Assembly: GCA_016165875.1 (NCBI GenBank)
Contig: JABBOT010000080.1
Span: 17,766,572-17,830,571 of the forward strand
From: Acanthopleura granulata
Lineage: Eukaryota > Mollusca > Polyplacophora > Chitonida > Chitonidae
Direction of reading: 5' to 3'
Length of the DNA: 64,000 bases
A program made the translations under genes and the position numbers. Below, piece by piece: positions 11,900 through 23,509 of this stretch. Each line of letters starts with the position of its first letter. The stretch's first letter is position 1. The notes beneath the pieces were generated by a model. It was not told the origin of the DNA. It ran no database searches and saw only the letters and a list, made by a program, of their open reading frames with translations.

Positions 11900-14340
11900 T
11901 GCAACTGAAGCGGTGTATAGGATGTCGAAGATATATAAATGTGGGTATAGACAGCGTGCACTGAGACCTACGTGGGGTACATGCATCTACAATAATTAAC
12001 ACATAATATAGGTTCAAAAGGTACTCAAAACTATATAGGCCTACACATGCAGACGTATCTGGATGGTTGAAAAACTTAGTTAGCAAACGTACTCAGATCA
12101 CTGGGTACGATTGTAGAAGATTAAAAATCGGCTAAGAAAGTGTTTGTTTTTCTTCTTTTCTTTTTCTGTTTTTTTAGGGGGGGGGGACGGGGCACTGCAG
12201 TAAAGGGCTGATGTCCAAAGAAAATGCCGTGTATTCAACAGGAGGGAAGCACAGTGTGAACAACATGACGGTACTGGTGAGTTCTCCAGTTATAACTTGT
12301 ACTCGATAATCCTCTACTTTATACAGCAACCCGTGCATGTGCAAGGCCTGTATACACTCTTCATCTGAAATTGTACTGCAATCTCATGCCCTTGTACAGC
12401 CGCTTCCTCTGTCTTATTTCTCTTGGATATAATGTCTTCCTCTGAAATTCTACCGTAAAGTTTATGCAGATGCTCGCTCTGTTTTGTTCCCCCTGCATAC
12501 AATGTCTTCCTATTTATTGGTGTTTATGATTAAAGCCCAAATATTCATATTTTTTGTTGTATATCTGTATGGTGCTTTTATACGTATATGGACGAACATA
12601 CTGCATGCCAAGACTGGTTGATCTCTTGTGGAAAGTTCTTTCGTCCATGACATCATCGGCTTTTCGACCCAACCCTTAACTTTGTTAGATCGATGGATGA
12701 TATACAACAAATGGGACACAAGTGTGTTGTTTTGCTCGGCTACGAAATTGTCTGTCCTACCAGAGACAAAAAATGCAAAAAATAAGCTACCGAGATCGCC
12801 CCGTGCCTGAGCCAAATGAACGGAAAATGGCTAGCCTGTTGCCAAGACGGAGTATCGAAAAGCGTTCCACGTGAACCATACTTCGGCATAATTGATGGAT
12901 GGCAACTGATGGTTGATGGATCGTCGAAGCCTTTTTCAATGAACCGCTTTCAAAGCTATCAGCGCCCTGCTCCTCATCCGGGTCGAGGCATGATGCATGG
13001 TTCGCTGCTACAGAGTGGGTGTACGAGGGGTGGGGCATAGGCCCAGGCCGCGGCTCCCCCACGGACTTGTTATAACGCACAAACTGATAGAGGCTTTACC
13101 AGAAAATGAACGTTTGATAACTTACCAGAATTAAAATGGGGGTAGGAGATGGGAGAGGAGAGATGAAATCTGATCCTCGCCTATAACAATTTAATAATTT
13201 TGATTTTCTGCGGCAGCTTATCCAGCTAAAACTTTGCGACCGGGGCGTACCCCCTGGGGCGAGCGGGAAGTATAGAGGCTCGGGACATAGAACCACCTCT
13301 CGGGTGGTCACACCCAAAAGGAGAGAAACCCATGGCAAACCATCAAAAAATAAATTCGTTTCCACGGAAGAGTGTCAGAAAGATGTGATAATGCCGTGCG
13401 CCATGTGCTACAATTATGACGATTCGTATAAAGAGCTGGCTTATACAAGAGAAATGAGTGTAATTTCCTCAATGCTACACGATCAATCAACGTCCAAACT
13501 GTCTAGCCACAGATTGCATAGAGTGTTGCGTGGTCAATTAAAAGTTTGTAACTTTTGACATAACATTTTTAAGTTTTGATTTTTTCTCCTCAAAATGTCA
13601 GCCTAAGTGTTTAAAACCGGCCAATTGATAAGGGCTGCATTACGAGGTGACATCCTGGATCGAGTCGTCTTATTGGGTTTGAAAAAACTTTATCACATTA
13701 AATCGCGATTCCTACGCGATAATTGAAGAGATGAAACAGAATCCATATATATGGACAATCAAGTGCGTAACCTTTTAGCTAATTTTCTTTTTTTTTTTTT
13801 TGTTTGTGTGCATTGTTGTGAAAAAGTATAGAAATAAATAAAAATGTTAATCAGTATCATTCTGTTTTTGTCCACAATCTGAAGGCACAGTGGCAATGAT
13901 AAAGGTTATTCTCGAGGCAAATTTGATGTGCTTTTAAAGCTCACGTTGAAAGGAAAATATATATTTTTTTTAAATTCCTTCCAAAATCTGAATTTGACGA
14001 CCAAAATGTCCATCTGTATCCCTTTAGAATATATATATCACTAAGTAATCACCTATCAATAAATGTTATGAAACAAGGTTTAAATGTCGCCTTACCTTAC
14101 TGTGCACTTACACATATTAACATTTTAAGCCTCACATTTATAAGGTAACACTTTTGAAGTTCATGAGGATTGAGATTTTGTCCCCATTGCAAACTGAAGA
14201 GGTTTTGGGTTGGTGAACATCTGGATTCCGAGAGGCATTGTACCTCAGGATCCAGGATCAGGAAACTGTCTCAAACAAAAGTCAACCTTAGTCATGACTT
14301 CAAAACGGCTTATTGCCGTTATTGACTCACCTTGAGGATT
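11900..14340. other. Non-coding stretch
   Basis: Overlapping open frames on both strands at 12510-13560 have unremarkable composition and no domain or splice context. Homopolymer G (about 12178-12187) and T (about 13788-13801) runs are present. No gene is supported. Confidence 0.5.
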
Positions 14341-14349
14341 TTTATTCGG

Positions 14350-14524
14350 CTCGGTGTCTGTATAATGTGACTGGATGGGGTGTCTTATCTGGCGCCTACG
14401 GCAAGTGGCGGCAGCGTTTTGACGTCATGGACTCGCCCTGCAACAAGAAGACAGTATATATACCTTCTAATGATTCCTCGTCATCAAATAACTGAAAAAT
14501 TGTTGACTACGCCGTTAAACCCAC
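14350..14524 (+). mobile_element. SINE type A, 5'-truncated
   Basis: TGGATGGGGTGTCTTATCTGG, GGCGGCAGCGTTTTGACGTC, ATGGACTCGCCCTGCAAC, AAGAAGACAGTATATA and AAAAATTGTTGACTACGCCG align in order with the distal body and tail of the complete copy at 17991-18308. The tail leads into an (ACAT)n tract. Confidence 0.8.

Positions 14525-14554
<30 letters not shown>
14525..14554. repeat. (ACAT)n microsatellite
   Basis: About seven ACAT units at the 3' end of the type A SINE. Confidence 0.9.
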
Positions 14555-14557
<3 letters not shown>

Positions 14558-14639
14558 GCAGGTGGCCGAACACTCGTTTAATCGCCTACTTACACTAAAT
14601 CTGTATATTAGGTTGTTTAAGCTTACTGATTCAGAGATC

Positions 14640-15430
14640 CGTTGTGCAAGACAGATGGCCACTCGCCCATGACTGCCAGGTACAAAACGGTTGGCCATTA
14701 ACTAGTTCAAGACTACAAAGTGCGAAACGGTTGGCCATTAGTTCTAGAGTACCAAGTGCGAAGCTGTTGACCATTGGTTCTAGACTACTATGTGCGAAAC
14801 GGTTGGCCTTTGGTTCAAGACTACCAAGTGCTAAATGGTTGGGCATTGGTTGAAGACTGCCAAATGCTAAATGGTTGGGCATTGGTTGAAGACTGCCAAG
14901 TGCTAAATGGTTGGCCATTGGTTGAAGACTGCCAAGTGTGAAACAGTTGGCCTTGGGTTCAATAATGCCAAGTGCAAAAAGGGTGGCCATTGGTTCAAGA
15001 CTACCAAGTGCGAAACTGTTAGCCATTCGTTCAAGGCTGTCAAGTGTGAAAATGTTGGCAATTGGTCCATGGCTGCGCCGTGCAAAAAAAATCGATCACT
15101 GTCTGATATCATGCAAGACGGTTGATCATTGTTTGACATCTGCAACATGCAAGACGGTTGACTAATGTTTGATATCTGCACAATACAAGATGGTTGACCA
15201 CTGTTTGATGTTTGTAACACGCAATACACTTAGCACTATTTGACATAGGTACGATGCTAAACGGTTGACCACTGGTTGCTTTCTGCATCGTGAAAGATGG
15301 TTGTCCAAGATCGGTGTTTGATATCTACAAGACCACTGTTTTATACTGTATCTGCACGATGCTAGACCTTTGACCACTATTTCATGGCTGCATCATGGAA
15401 GATGGTTGACCACTGTTTGAAGACTGTGTT
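14640..15430. repeat. 36-bp minisatellite array, about 20 units
   Basis: Head-to-tail 36-bp units carry the core GCGAAACGGTTGGCCATTGG and a spacer like TTCAAGACTACCAAGT. Units are well kept from about 14660 to 15080 and then drift (CAAGACGGTTGACCACTGTT) to about 15430. Because 36 is a multiple of three, several frames stay open; the minus strand reads as a 12-residue repeat (MANHLALGSLQP). Open frames on both strands in the same place are a by-product of the period, so no gene is called. Confidence 0.9.
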
Positions 15431-15439
15431 TTTCATTTC

Positions 15440-16490
15440 CTTTTGTTCTGTCACCATACGAATGTACGTATTCTTCGTTGCGGTTTATTCTATCACATTG
15501 ACATTTTGTTCTTCATTTCAGCTTAAGCTGTAACATTTCAACAACTCTAAAGATAACCTTACATTACAGAAAGTGATATAACGATAGATTTAAACAGCTT
15601 CAAAATTTTGGGGACAACATTTACAGTTTATATAATCTTATCCCGAAAAATTGGAAAAGGAATAAAACATTAATCGATATCTCTCTTTGATCCAAGAAGA
15701 AGAAACATGAGCCAAAAAATGTCGAAGAAAAGGTAGTTCTCCAAAAGAAAAAAAAATATAAATACAAAGGGCTGTTGATTCGTGTACATCGATAAGAGCA
15801 AGAATCGGCCTAAGTGTCTTTTCAGCGGGTGATAAAAGTGTACCAAATTACTGCGGCTGTCCGGCTTCAGTACAATTTCCAACGGTAGTTAATAAGGAGG
15901 TATGCTTAGGCATGTCCTCTGAAACTTAATCGCGGTCCTAGATTAGTGTAAACTTAAACGGATATTGGCCCGGGACATGGGAAAACGATCGAATACCGTA
16001 ATAAAAGGAATTAACCTGTGAAACAGCGGCTCACAAATAACGAAACGGATCTTAACAACAGTCCAATGTCCGCTTCTATGTCCAGTCCTAAAATTTATCA
16101 CTTCCGACCATTTGTCAATGTTTGGAAGGGAGTTTGCTCAAGTAGGTGTTGGTCAGGTCGTTTGTATCGGTGAAGGTTTTTATTACAACCGGAGATGACC
16201 GACCATGGAGCCCTGTGGCGGATGTGGTCAGACAGCTATTTCCGAGCCCTGTCCAAAACCGATGTATTCTTGGTCTTTGGAGCCCTGTTGCTGACAGAAT
16301 GTTTAACTGGACTGGTAAGGCAGGGGCTATGATTTATGGCATGACTTAATCGACCTGTATCATATACAAGTATGTGTTCAGAAAACGAGTAATATTATAG
16401 GTCTATATTGGCTTTAAATCTTATACCATTATCTGTCTGTCAAGGAGAAAGTATCGGAAGCACTATCTTGTCATTCCATTATTTATACAT
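15440..16490. other. Non-coding stretch
   Basis: AT-rich DNA with no supported exon, RNA gene or repeat. Confidence 0.5.
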
Positions 16491-16499
16491 GTTAATCAT

Positions 16500-16645
16500 G
16501 CATGGTAAAAAACTATGACTATAAGGTCTTAGGCTCGAATCCAGTTCTGATTTGTTTGTCAAGTTCCTGTCGAAGGGGCGTAGTGATGGTCTACCCAGGT
16601 TACTTCGGTTTCCGCCTCCCATAATCCTTAAGGCGTTCATATCAG
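16500..16645 (+). mobile_element. SINE type C, diverged
   Basis: GGCTCGAATCCAGTTCTG (B-box) is followed by GTTTGTCAAGTTCCTGTCGA and GGTTTCCGCCTCCCATAA. This is the same order of blocks as the other type C copies at 39425, 41815 and 26865. The 3' end has decayed. Confidence 0.5.
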
Positions 16646-16782
16646 TCAACAATTCAGGGTTAATACAGAGTTAATTGTAACATGAAGTAATTAAATACAT
16701 GCGATCTGAAAATACTGAATGGTTCACTTAAACGATTTGCTCAAACACGTCTCCCTTTTCTATGGGGTTAACAATTTGTGTA

Positions 16783-16890
16783 TTCATTTATTTATTTATT
16801 TGATTGGTCTTTTACGCCATATTTAAGGACATTTCACTTATATGGCAGCGGCATGCAATATAGTGGGAGGAAATCCTGTGAGGAGATTAA
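16783..16890 (-). mobile_element. SINE type B, 3' fragment
   Basis: The plus strand shows the reverse complement of a SINE tail: TTTATTTATTTGATTGGTCT, then TTTTACGCC, then ACATTTCACTTATATGGCAG and GTGGGAGGAAATCC. Only the last third of the element remains. Confidence 0.65.
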
Positions 16891-17889
16891 CAATTTAAAC
16901 TGACCTGCAAATAAAGTCATGTGATTTAAGTGTCTACAGGCCTATACTCTTGCTCATTAACGTGCTACTACACAAAATTCAGTGACATAATAATAAAAAA
17001 AATAGTTCCTTCTATAATTAAATTAGATACTATAATTATTCTTGTTTTTAAAAAAAAGAAGTACATATGTACACTGTGTCAGTTTCCGCTGCTTGCTGTG
17101 TTGGAGTAAGATATGGTATTTGTAAAAAGTACTGAACAGCCTAAACCAATACGAATGTGCCTGTGTGACAAAATAGATTAGAGTCGTACACGACCACTCA
17201 GCCTTGAGAAAGGATGTCATCGGAAGTTGTTACAGCAGTTGTCAACACCACAGCCAAAACGGTTGATTAATGCAACTAAATTGATTCCCAAGGGAGATAA
17301 TTACTTCTTTTTAGACCTGTAATCACAGATGGCAGCACCGCCCGTGGCCCCCTGTTTGAACCGATCTGTCAAACACTGAGTGGAAACCGCACGAGGGAGA
17401 AGACATTTCACCAAGCCTTGACCTTTCGCGTACGTGCATTTCCAAATCGTGTCAAGTTGAATACGTTACGTACTTAAAAATGGATAAAATTGATTTCAGA
17501 ATTTCACTCTTCTCAAATCAATTAGAACGAGAAGATAGTGATGAGGGTATAACGTCAGAATAGGGGGAATTAGGATTCAATCAGTACATAAAATTTAACT
17601 TGTATAAAAGTTTATAAACATCGAACTGGCGTATTCCACTAAACAAATGTATATATAGATCTATATCTGTATCTATCTCGGTACTATGTACCAGTGGTAT
17701 CGCACAAAAGAGAGTCAGTCATTTGACGTCGGTTGTGACAGTTTCACGTTTATAATGTTATCGTAATGTAAATTTTATTTACAGATTTCATGTGTATAGA
17801 TTGTTCGCATGAAGTCTAAACAATTTTACGCGAGACCATCAGCAATATATTGATTCTTTTGATAGAAAGGAACAGTATGTGTTGACGAT

Positions 17890-18725
17890 GTGTTAACGAC
17901 TTGTCCACAGAGTGGTCGGGTGAATTAAAGATGTGCTCTCGGGCGGGACGTTAAGCTAATGGTTGTAGCTTGTTTTACTCTTAATGGTCGTGGTGGTTAG
18001 AGCGTCCGCTTAGAGGGATCCGGGATCAAATCCCGGGTGGGATCATACGAAAGGCTTTAAAAAATGGTTCTTGTTGCTGCCTCATTTGGTGCTCGGCACT
18101 GAGAGGTCAGAGCAAGGAAACTGGTCCGCCCGGTGTGACAGGATGGGGTGTCATGTCTGGTGTCTTCGGCGTGATGCTATGGTATGGCGGCAGGTCTTTG
18201 ACGACATGGACTTGCCCTGTCATAAGGAGACAGCATATCTACACTCTTCGCTATATGACTCAAAAATTGTTGAGTGCGACGTAAAACACAAGCATGCATA
18301 CATATATACTTAATGGTCGAATGAAAACGGGATGTTGTCTCAGGCAGACGATGTAGAATTAGTAACACTAAAAGAGTTGTCCACCCTTACTGGTGGAATA
18401 TCGGGCAGGCGATATAGCACGAGTAATACTTAAAGACTTCTTCACTGTTACTGGTGGACAGAAAATAGGATGTAGTCTCAGGCTGACGATATAGCATTGG
18501 TAACACTCAGGGACTTGTCCACCCTTACCGGTGAAAATAGGATATATGCTCTCGGGCAGGCGATGTAGCACCAGTAATAATTAATGAATTCTCTACTGTT
18601 ACTGGTAGAGAGAAAATGGGATGCATATAGGCGATAACATCGGAGTTATATCCACTTGTCCACTGCGAATGGTCGAATGAAAGTAGGATCTTCTGAAGGA
18701 AAATCGGCTGACGAAACAATCATAG
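17890..18725. repeat. 61-77-bp tandem repeat interrupted by a SINE
   Basis: Repeat units share CTCGGGCAGGCGATGTAGCA and a flank like CCTTACTGGTGGAAA. The marker GCAGRCGAT recurs at about 18344, 18405, 18482 and 18556, giving spacings of 61, 77 and 74. A related unit (GTGCTCTCGGGCGGGACG) lies near 17932, left of the SINE at 17991-18308, so the array was in place before that insertion. Confidence 0.75.
17991..18308 (+). mobile_element. SINE type A, full length with target-site duplication
   Basis: This is the best SINE in the window. The head carries a D-arm/A-box-like TGGTGGTTAGAGCGTCC and a B-box-like GGGATCAAATCCCGG. The body runs through CTTGTTGCTGCCTCATTTGG, GGCACTGAGAGGTCAGAGC, GATGGGGTGTCATGTCTGG and GACGACATGGACTTGCCC, and the tail is TTGTTGAGTGCGACGTAAAA followed by an A/T-rich end. 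CTTAATGGTCG is found immediately before (17980-17990) and after (18309-18319), a perfect 11-bp target-site duplication as left by LINE-driven retrotransposition. The clean duplication and complete head suggest a fairly recent insertion. Confidence 0.88.
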
Positions 18726-18729
18726 ACAA

Positions 18730-19430
18730 TAAGATACATTTAAGGTAGAAAATGTAATAACAAATCACATTTTTACCAAGCTCAGTAGAAATTATATAGT
18801 ATCGAAATCATATTGCAAGTCTTTTATTTTTGGAGAATTTCACAACTGGTGTTTCTCGCCTGCCAGGGATAGGGTTTGGGGATATGCGCATAGCTGGTCC
18901 CAGTTCGTGTTGCTAATCACTTTATAGTACACGATAAATTGTTGGAAAATAACCGACTTCATCCCGGCATACTTGGCCGACGTTTCTGCAGTTTGTCTAA
19001 TAATGTGATTTTATTGCGGTGTTCCTGGGGTTTATTACACACCGACATTGTCATATTCGCTGATATTATTACACAAACGATTCGAACAAATTGACCCAGC
19101 GCTGTCATAAAATGTCTAAATGTAGAGGACAGGGGGTGTCTTGTGTCATACGGCCATATCGTTTAGCCTGGTGCGTGGGTCCCCTATGAGGTAATAAACT
19201 TACAAATATCCAAAATAAATAGCTGAGCGATGGTTATTTGGAACGTTGACAAGAATTCATGGCATTTAAGACGATTTCAGAAATGCACTATACGACAGAG
19301 AAACTTTTTCTATAATCACAAACATTTTTTTCGATAGTCAGTGCTAACTGTAGGAACAATCTATGATTTTTAATTAACGAATTAACACACCCATTTCAAG
19401 TTATCAGAATAAGGTAGCAGAGCACCTCTT
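18730..19430. other. Non-coding stretch
   Basis: AT-rich with no supported exon, repeat or RNA gene. Confidence 0.5.
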
Positions 19431-19439
19431 CCTTTTCGT

Positions 19440-20450
19440 CAAAGGATTAAGGTACACGTTATCAGTAACCAGCATTGAATATTAGAGCCAGCCATGCTTT
19501 TCCATCAATGGATTAAGATTCACTCTGCTGATAGGGTGCTAGAACCTTCCAAGCTTCTCTATCGACATACACGTTTGGGATCTCCAGCACGGAATATTGG
19601 AGCCTTCCAAGCTTTTTCATCGACATACATGTATTACATCCCCACCATGGAATATTAGCACTTTTCAAGCTATTTCATCGACATACGCGTTTGAGATTAC
19701 CAGTATGGGATATTAAAACCTCCAAGCTTTTGTCCCCGTCATTGAATATTGGAACCTAATAAGCGTTTTTATCCACATAGGTGTTTAAGATTCTCAGCAC
19801 CGAATATTAGAGCCCAGGAATCTTTTTCATCGAAATACACGTTTCGAATCACCAGCATTGAGTATTAGAACCTCCCAAAGTTTGTTTTTTCACGAATGCA
19901 TTGTCGTATACCTACAAGTTGCAAGCACACCGTATGACAACCTCCCATGCTTTTCATCCATCTTGCATTAAGAGAATACGTTCACGCTTCGTGCGATGTT
20001 CTCAAAGTGGCAGGTATATTCAACCCAAGGTTTTACATATATGGGTTAGCTTACATCTTTCAATACCCATTACCAACACTGAGTATTCGAATCTCCCAAG
20101 CTATTTTCACCAATGCTTCAATATACACGTCTTAAGTCGCAAGCATACCTAAATGGAACGATCCATACTCGTCACAGAATGCATGAAGAGAATACAGTCA
20201 CGTATGCATGCACAGGCATTATGTATGCACTATCCTCAGTGGCAGGTATACTCCACCCAAGCTGTTTCATATATTGGTTAGCATACATCTTTCAAGTCAC
20301 CAGCATTGCATATTACAGCCAACCTTGATTTCTCATCAATGGTTTCACATACCAACATTGAAAATGCGAACCTCCAAAGATTTTTTCGCCAGTGCATGCA
20401 TTACCATACACGATATAAGAGGTAAGCATGCGGTATTTCAATCAACTTTT
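19440..20450. repeat. 58-bp degenerate tandem repeat
   Basis: The core GAATATTRGAGCCTTCCAAG plus TTTTTCATCGACATACACGT recurs with a spacing near 58 (19592, 19650, 19708; 19802, 19860). The gap from 19477 to 19592 is about two periods. Units from about 20000 on are more diverged (CACTGAGTATTCGAATCTCC). The overlapping open frames at 19901-20498 fall inside the array and are not genes. Confidence 0.75.
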
Positions 20451-20499
20451 GATAGGATACATCAAGTTTCACGCGTAGCTATGCATGCAGAGACTTGAT

Positions 20500-21535
20500 G
20501 AGGTATCATCGAAGAGGTACTCACATATTCAAGCGCAACGTCTTTAGAGACGTCTACCTTCCAAACTACTCCCCATTACCGTAGTAATTCATTTCCACCA
20601 TGGAAAGGGCCAAAAAAGGATTTCACTCAAAACAGAGGCTTACCGACATACTCTTTTTCAGCAATATACATGTAGGCTATGTAATCGTGGTATATTCATA
20701 TTTGCCAAACAAATCCGCACCCAAACACCCTCACCCCCATGCCTATCCTACGATTCCTCAGATATCCCCTATTTTTGCCAATGACCCTCTTAGCAACACT
20801 CCTATTAATGCACCCAAGCTGCTCCAGGCCATATTCCTGCCAACGAAATGCCTCTCTGTATCATCCGACGACTCATCGGCACAAGTGGACTAAGAGTATA
20901 GATCCCGAAAGAGAGTTCTTAATTGGTGGAAAAGTCTTTGGGAAAATCAGTAGTATTTATTTCCAGTGAAGCATATGCATACATGGCTGCGGCCGTTGCC
21001 GTATTCGCTATAGAGCTGGTATATGGCCGTGGGTTGTTGGAGTTGGCTATGTCGAGATAAATGGAGGCAAAGTGCTGGTGTCGTTCTTAGTGCTGCACTA
21101 AGCCTGTGATTACACCCTAAGCCTCGAGGCTGCCAGCTTCTGGAATACACCGTCTAATAGGCACAGATTAAGGTAACCGGCTTAGCTGCTGACATTGCCA
21201 CAGGGACATTTTCACACTATATCGCCTGTCTCTGCATGGCCAGGGCTATAGAGACGGAGATGTATAGGACTCCGGGCTATATACCGGACATTGCCCACAT
21301 TTGCGGTTGTAAAATTTCAAGACCTGATCTCAGGGGTATTTCTCGAGGCCAGGTTTCTTCTCTACATATGCCCTAATCATCTTTGGCTCTGTAGTGCAGA
21401 TGATGACACAGAAGTCAAGACCCGATAAGTGCAATAAAACTTATAGCAATGCTGCAGACATTGACACCAACCCTGGATAGCCTGTAATTGTTTCCTCAAA
21501 CGTGCTGTGTGTTAATAATTTAGGTAAAACGTTTC
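20500..21535. other. Non-coding stretch
   Basis: No supported coding exon. A tight hairpin, CTTAGTGC-T-GCACTAAG, lies at about 21089-21105. Otherwise I see nothing specific. Confidence 0.5.
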
Positions 21536-21540
21536 CCTGT

Positions 21541-21594
21541 TGAAATGATATATGTCGTGACATATAGATCTCACATGTGATATCTATCATTTCA
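21541..21594. repeat. Nested palindrome with three possible stems
   Basis: TGAAATGATA (21541-21550) pairs with TATCATTTCA (21585-21594). Inside lie TATGTCGTGACATA (21551-21564) and TAGAT-C-TCACATGTGA-T-ATCTA (21565-21586), each self-complementary, so the 54 bases could form a three-way junction. The inner hairpins have very small loops, which limits stability as drawn. Confidence 0.7.
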
Positions 21595-21599
21595 CATAG

Positions 21600-23340
21600 G
21601 CAGTGGTGTCACACCTACTTGAGAACTGAACAAATACATACATACTGGGAATGAATCCCTAACTGAAACTGTGGGGGGAAAAACAACATAAATTATTATT
21701 TAAACAAAAAACTCATATTCACAAGCGAGAAATTGCAGTTAATTATTTTATAGACAGGCAGCTTCATGGAATGACAGATCGCCGCGTACTTTCATTTGTA
21801 TTAAAAGAAAGATGACGTGGAAACAGGAGCATTTCCTGTTATTATTATTATAACTTGATTGGTGTGGATTATTGGGCGACTGACTGAACAATTGGTCGTG
21901 TATATAGTGACCCATGAGTTCGTTACGCATGTGAACTCTTTCCCGCCATTTACCCTCAGTCCTATGACGTGCAAGGTTTATCCAACTTACTTATCCATAA
22001 TAAACATATATTGCCTTCTACTTACAGCGGAAATTAAGTCTCTGACCTGGTGAATGTAACCATGTTTGGCATAGTACTCAGTTATGATTCCTCCCCTAGC
22101 GATATCATCGCTTCCTCCTCCGCGGTGAAATGATCGAAGTGATCGTTATACGCCCTAGCGTTTTTATACTCATCATACTTTCCCAACAGACGCTTAAAAT
22201 TACATTCTAAGCACGTTGCCTCAAAGAATCACAATTTCTGAAATAATTAACTTCTTTTGCAATATTCTGACCCCTTCCCCTCGCAGTGTGGGTTGCTTGA
22301 AAACAGGAAGCCGTCTGCATCGGCCTATTAAATATTGAATTAAATCTGCCTTGGGGATCTGGACTTTACAAGAACAATTACACCCATCATTGGGCATGGA
22401 TGAATTAAGCCTGATATTCCTTCAACTCAATTTCAAACAAATCCATTGAAGGCTATATAGGCTATGGTCTGCACTTATTGTACTCCTTCTATAAGTCTTG
22501 TCAGTAACCACTGTTTATAGGCTTCCTTAATTGTGACCATACACTTCTGTGGACAGGCCTGTATACTCAGCGTTATGGACACGTAACAGTGTACCAGGGA
22601 TGTCTTCCACACCTCTCAAATTGGAACGGTTCACCTCTTCTGAAACTGAGGTTTGAAAATGTTACCGTTAAGCTAACAGTAGTGTCATTTGCAATACACA
22701 CAATACACATTGGAAAATCACGCGCTGTCTGTAATGCTTCCTCCAAGAAGACAGGTAGCGATAGATTACTCATACACTACCACATGTCCAACGATGTCAA
22801 AAGCCGCTCGATCCATTTGAGTAGCTCGGTCGAAGTTACAGTTTATGAGTGTCATGTAATATGCCATTCTTTTCGTGATCATCTGTCCATTTTTCATCAA
22901 GTGAAGCTTACAGATCTCTAGACATTTGCTCACTCAGTTAAAGTTTTAATAGGCGATCTGGGATCTTGGGCTTCCAGATTAAACACGAGGTGCACAGTAC
23001 ACAAGATCTGATGTCCCACATCTACGTTCCTTTCGCCTCATCGTCACTGACTCGCTAAATGCTGTTCTTTGGATGCTTGGTCTCGTTCTGTTGCCGCTTC
23101 AATGGTTATCTTCAGATTTTCCGTGGCCTTAAACATACTTCGGTCAGATCACAACGGTTATGGTGACTCTTAATTCCAAGCTCCTGGACATTTAGGTCCC
23201 TGCCTCTTTGGATGCCTTCACCGCGACCATGAAACATGTGTGATATACAGTCACGGAATGACAAATGAAACTCCAGAATACACAATACTCTTTTGGTGTG
23301 TAAATTGTATTCACGTATATAAGCTTGGACAAGCAGTTCT
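21600..23340. other. Non-coding stretch
   Basis: An open frame of 110 codons at 22589-22921 (+) has no domain that I recognise and no clear splice context. The rest is featureless. Confidence 0.45.
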
Positions 23341-23360
23341 GTATAAGTCGCTCTGTCTGT

Positions 23361-23505
23361 GGGTCGGTTAGTCAGCCTATGGGCCTATGGGCCTGTCGGT
23401 CGGTCACTCGGTCGGCCTCTGGGTCGGTCGCCCCATGGGTCGGTCGGTCGGTCGGCCTGTCGGTCACTCGGTCGGCTTCTGGGTCGATCGCCCTGTCGGT
23501 CGATT
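23361..23505. repeat. GGTC-rich tandem repeat
   Basis: Dense GGTC words (GGTCGGTCGGTCGGTCGG) sit inside a larger duplicated block, GGCCTGTCGGTC...TCGCCC, at 23389-23433 and again at about 23453-23493. The frames reading Ser/Arg/Gly/Val-rich peptides arise from the repeat. Confidence 0.85.
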
Positions 23506-23509
23506 ATCC

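Noticed and set aside
14631..15229. Six overlapping ORFs up to 131 codons
   Set aside because: All fall in the 36-bp minisatellite; a period divisible by three keeps several frames open without coding selection.
22589..22921. 110-codon plus-strand ORF
   Set aside because: Unremarkable composition, no family recognised, no poly(A) signal or splice sites in a sensible place.
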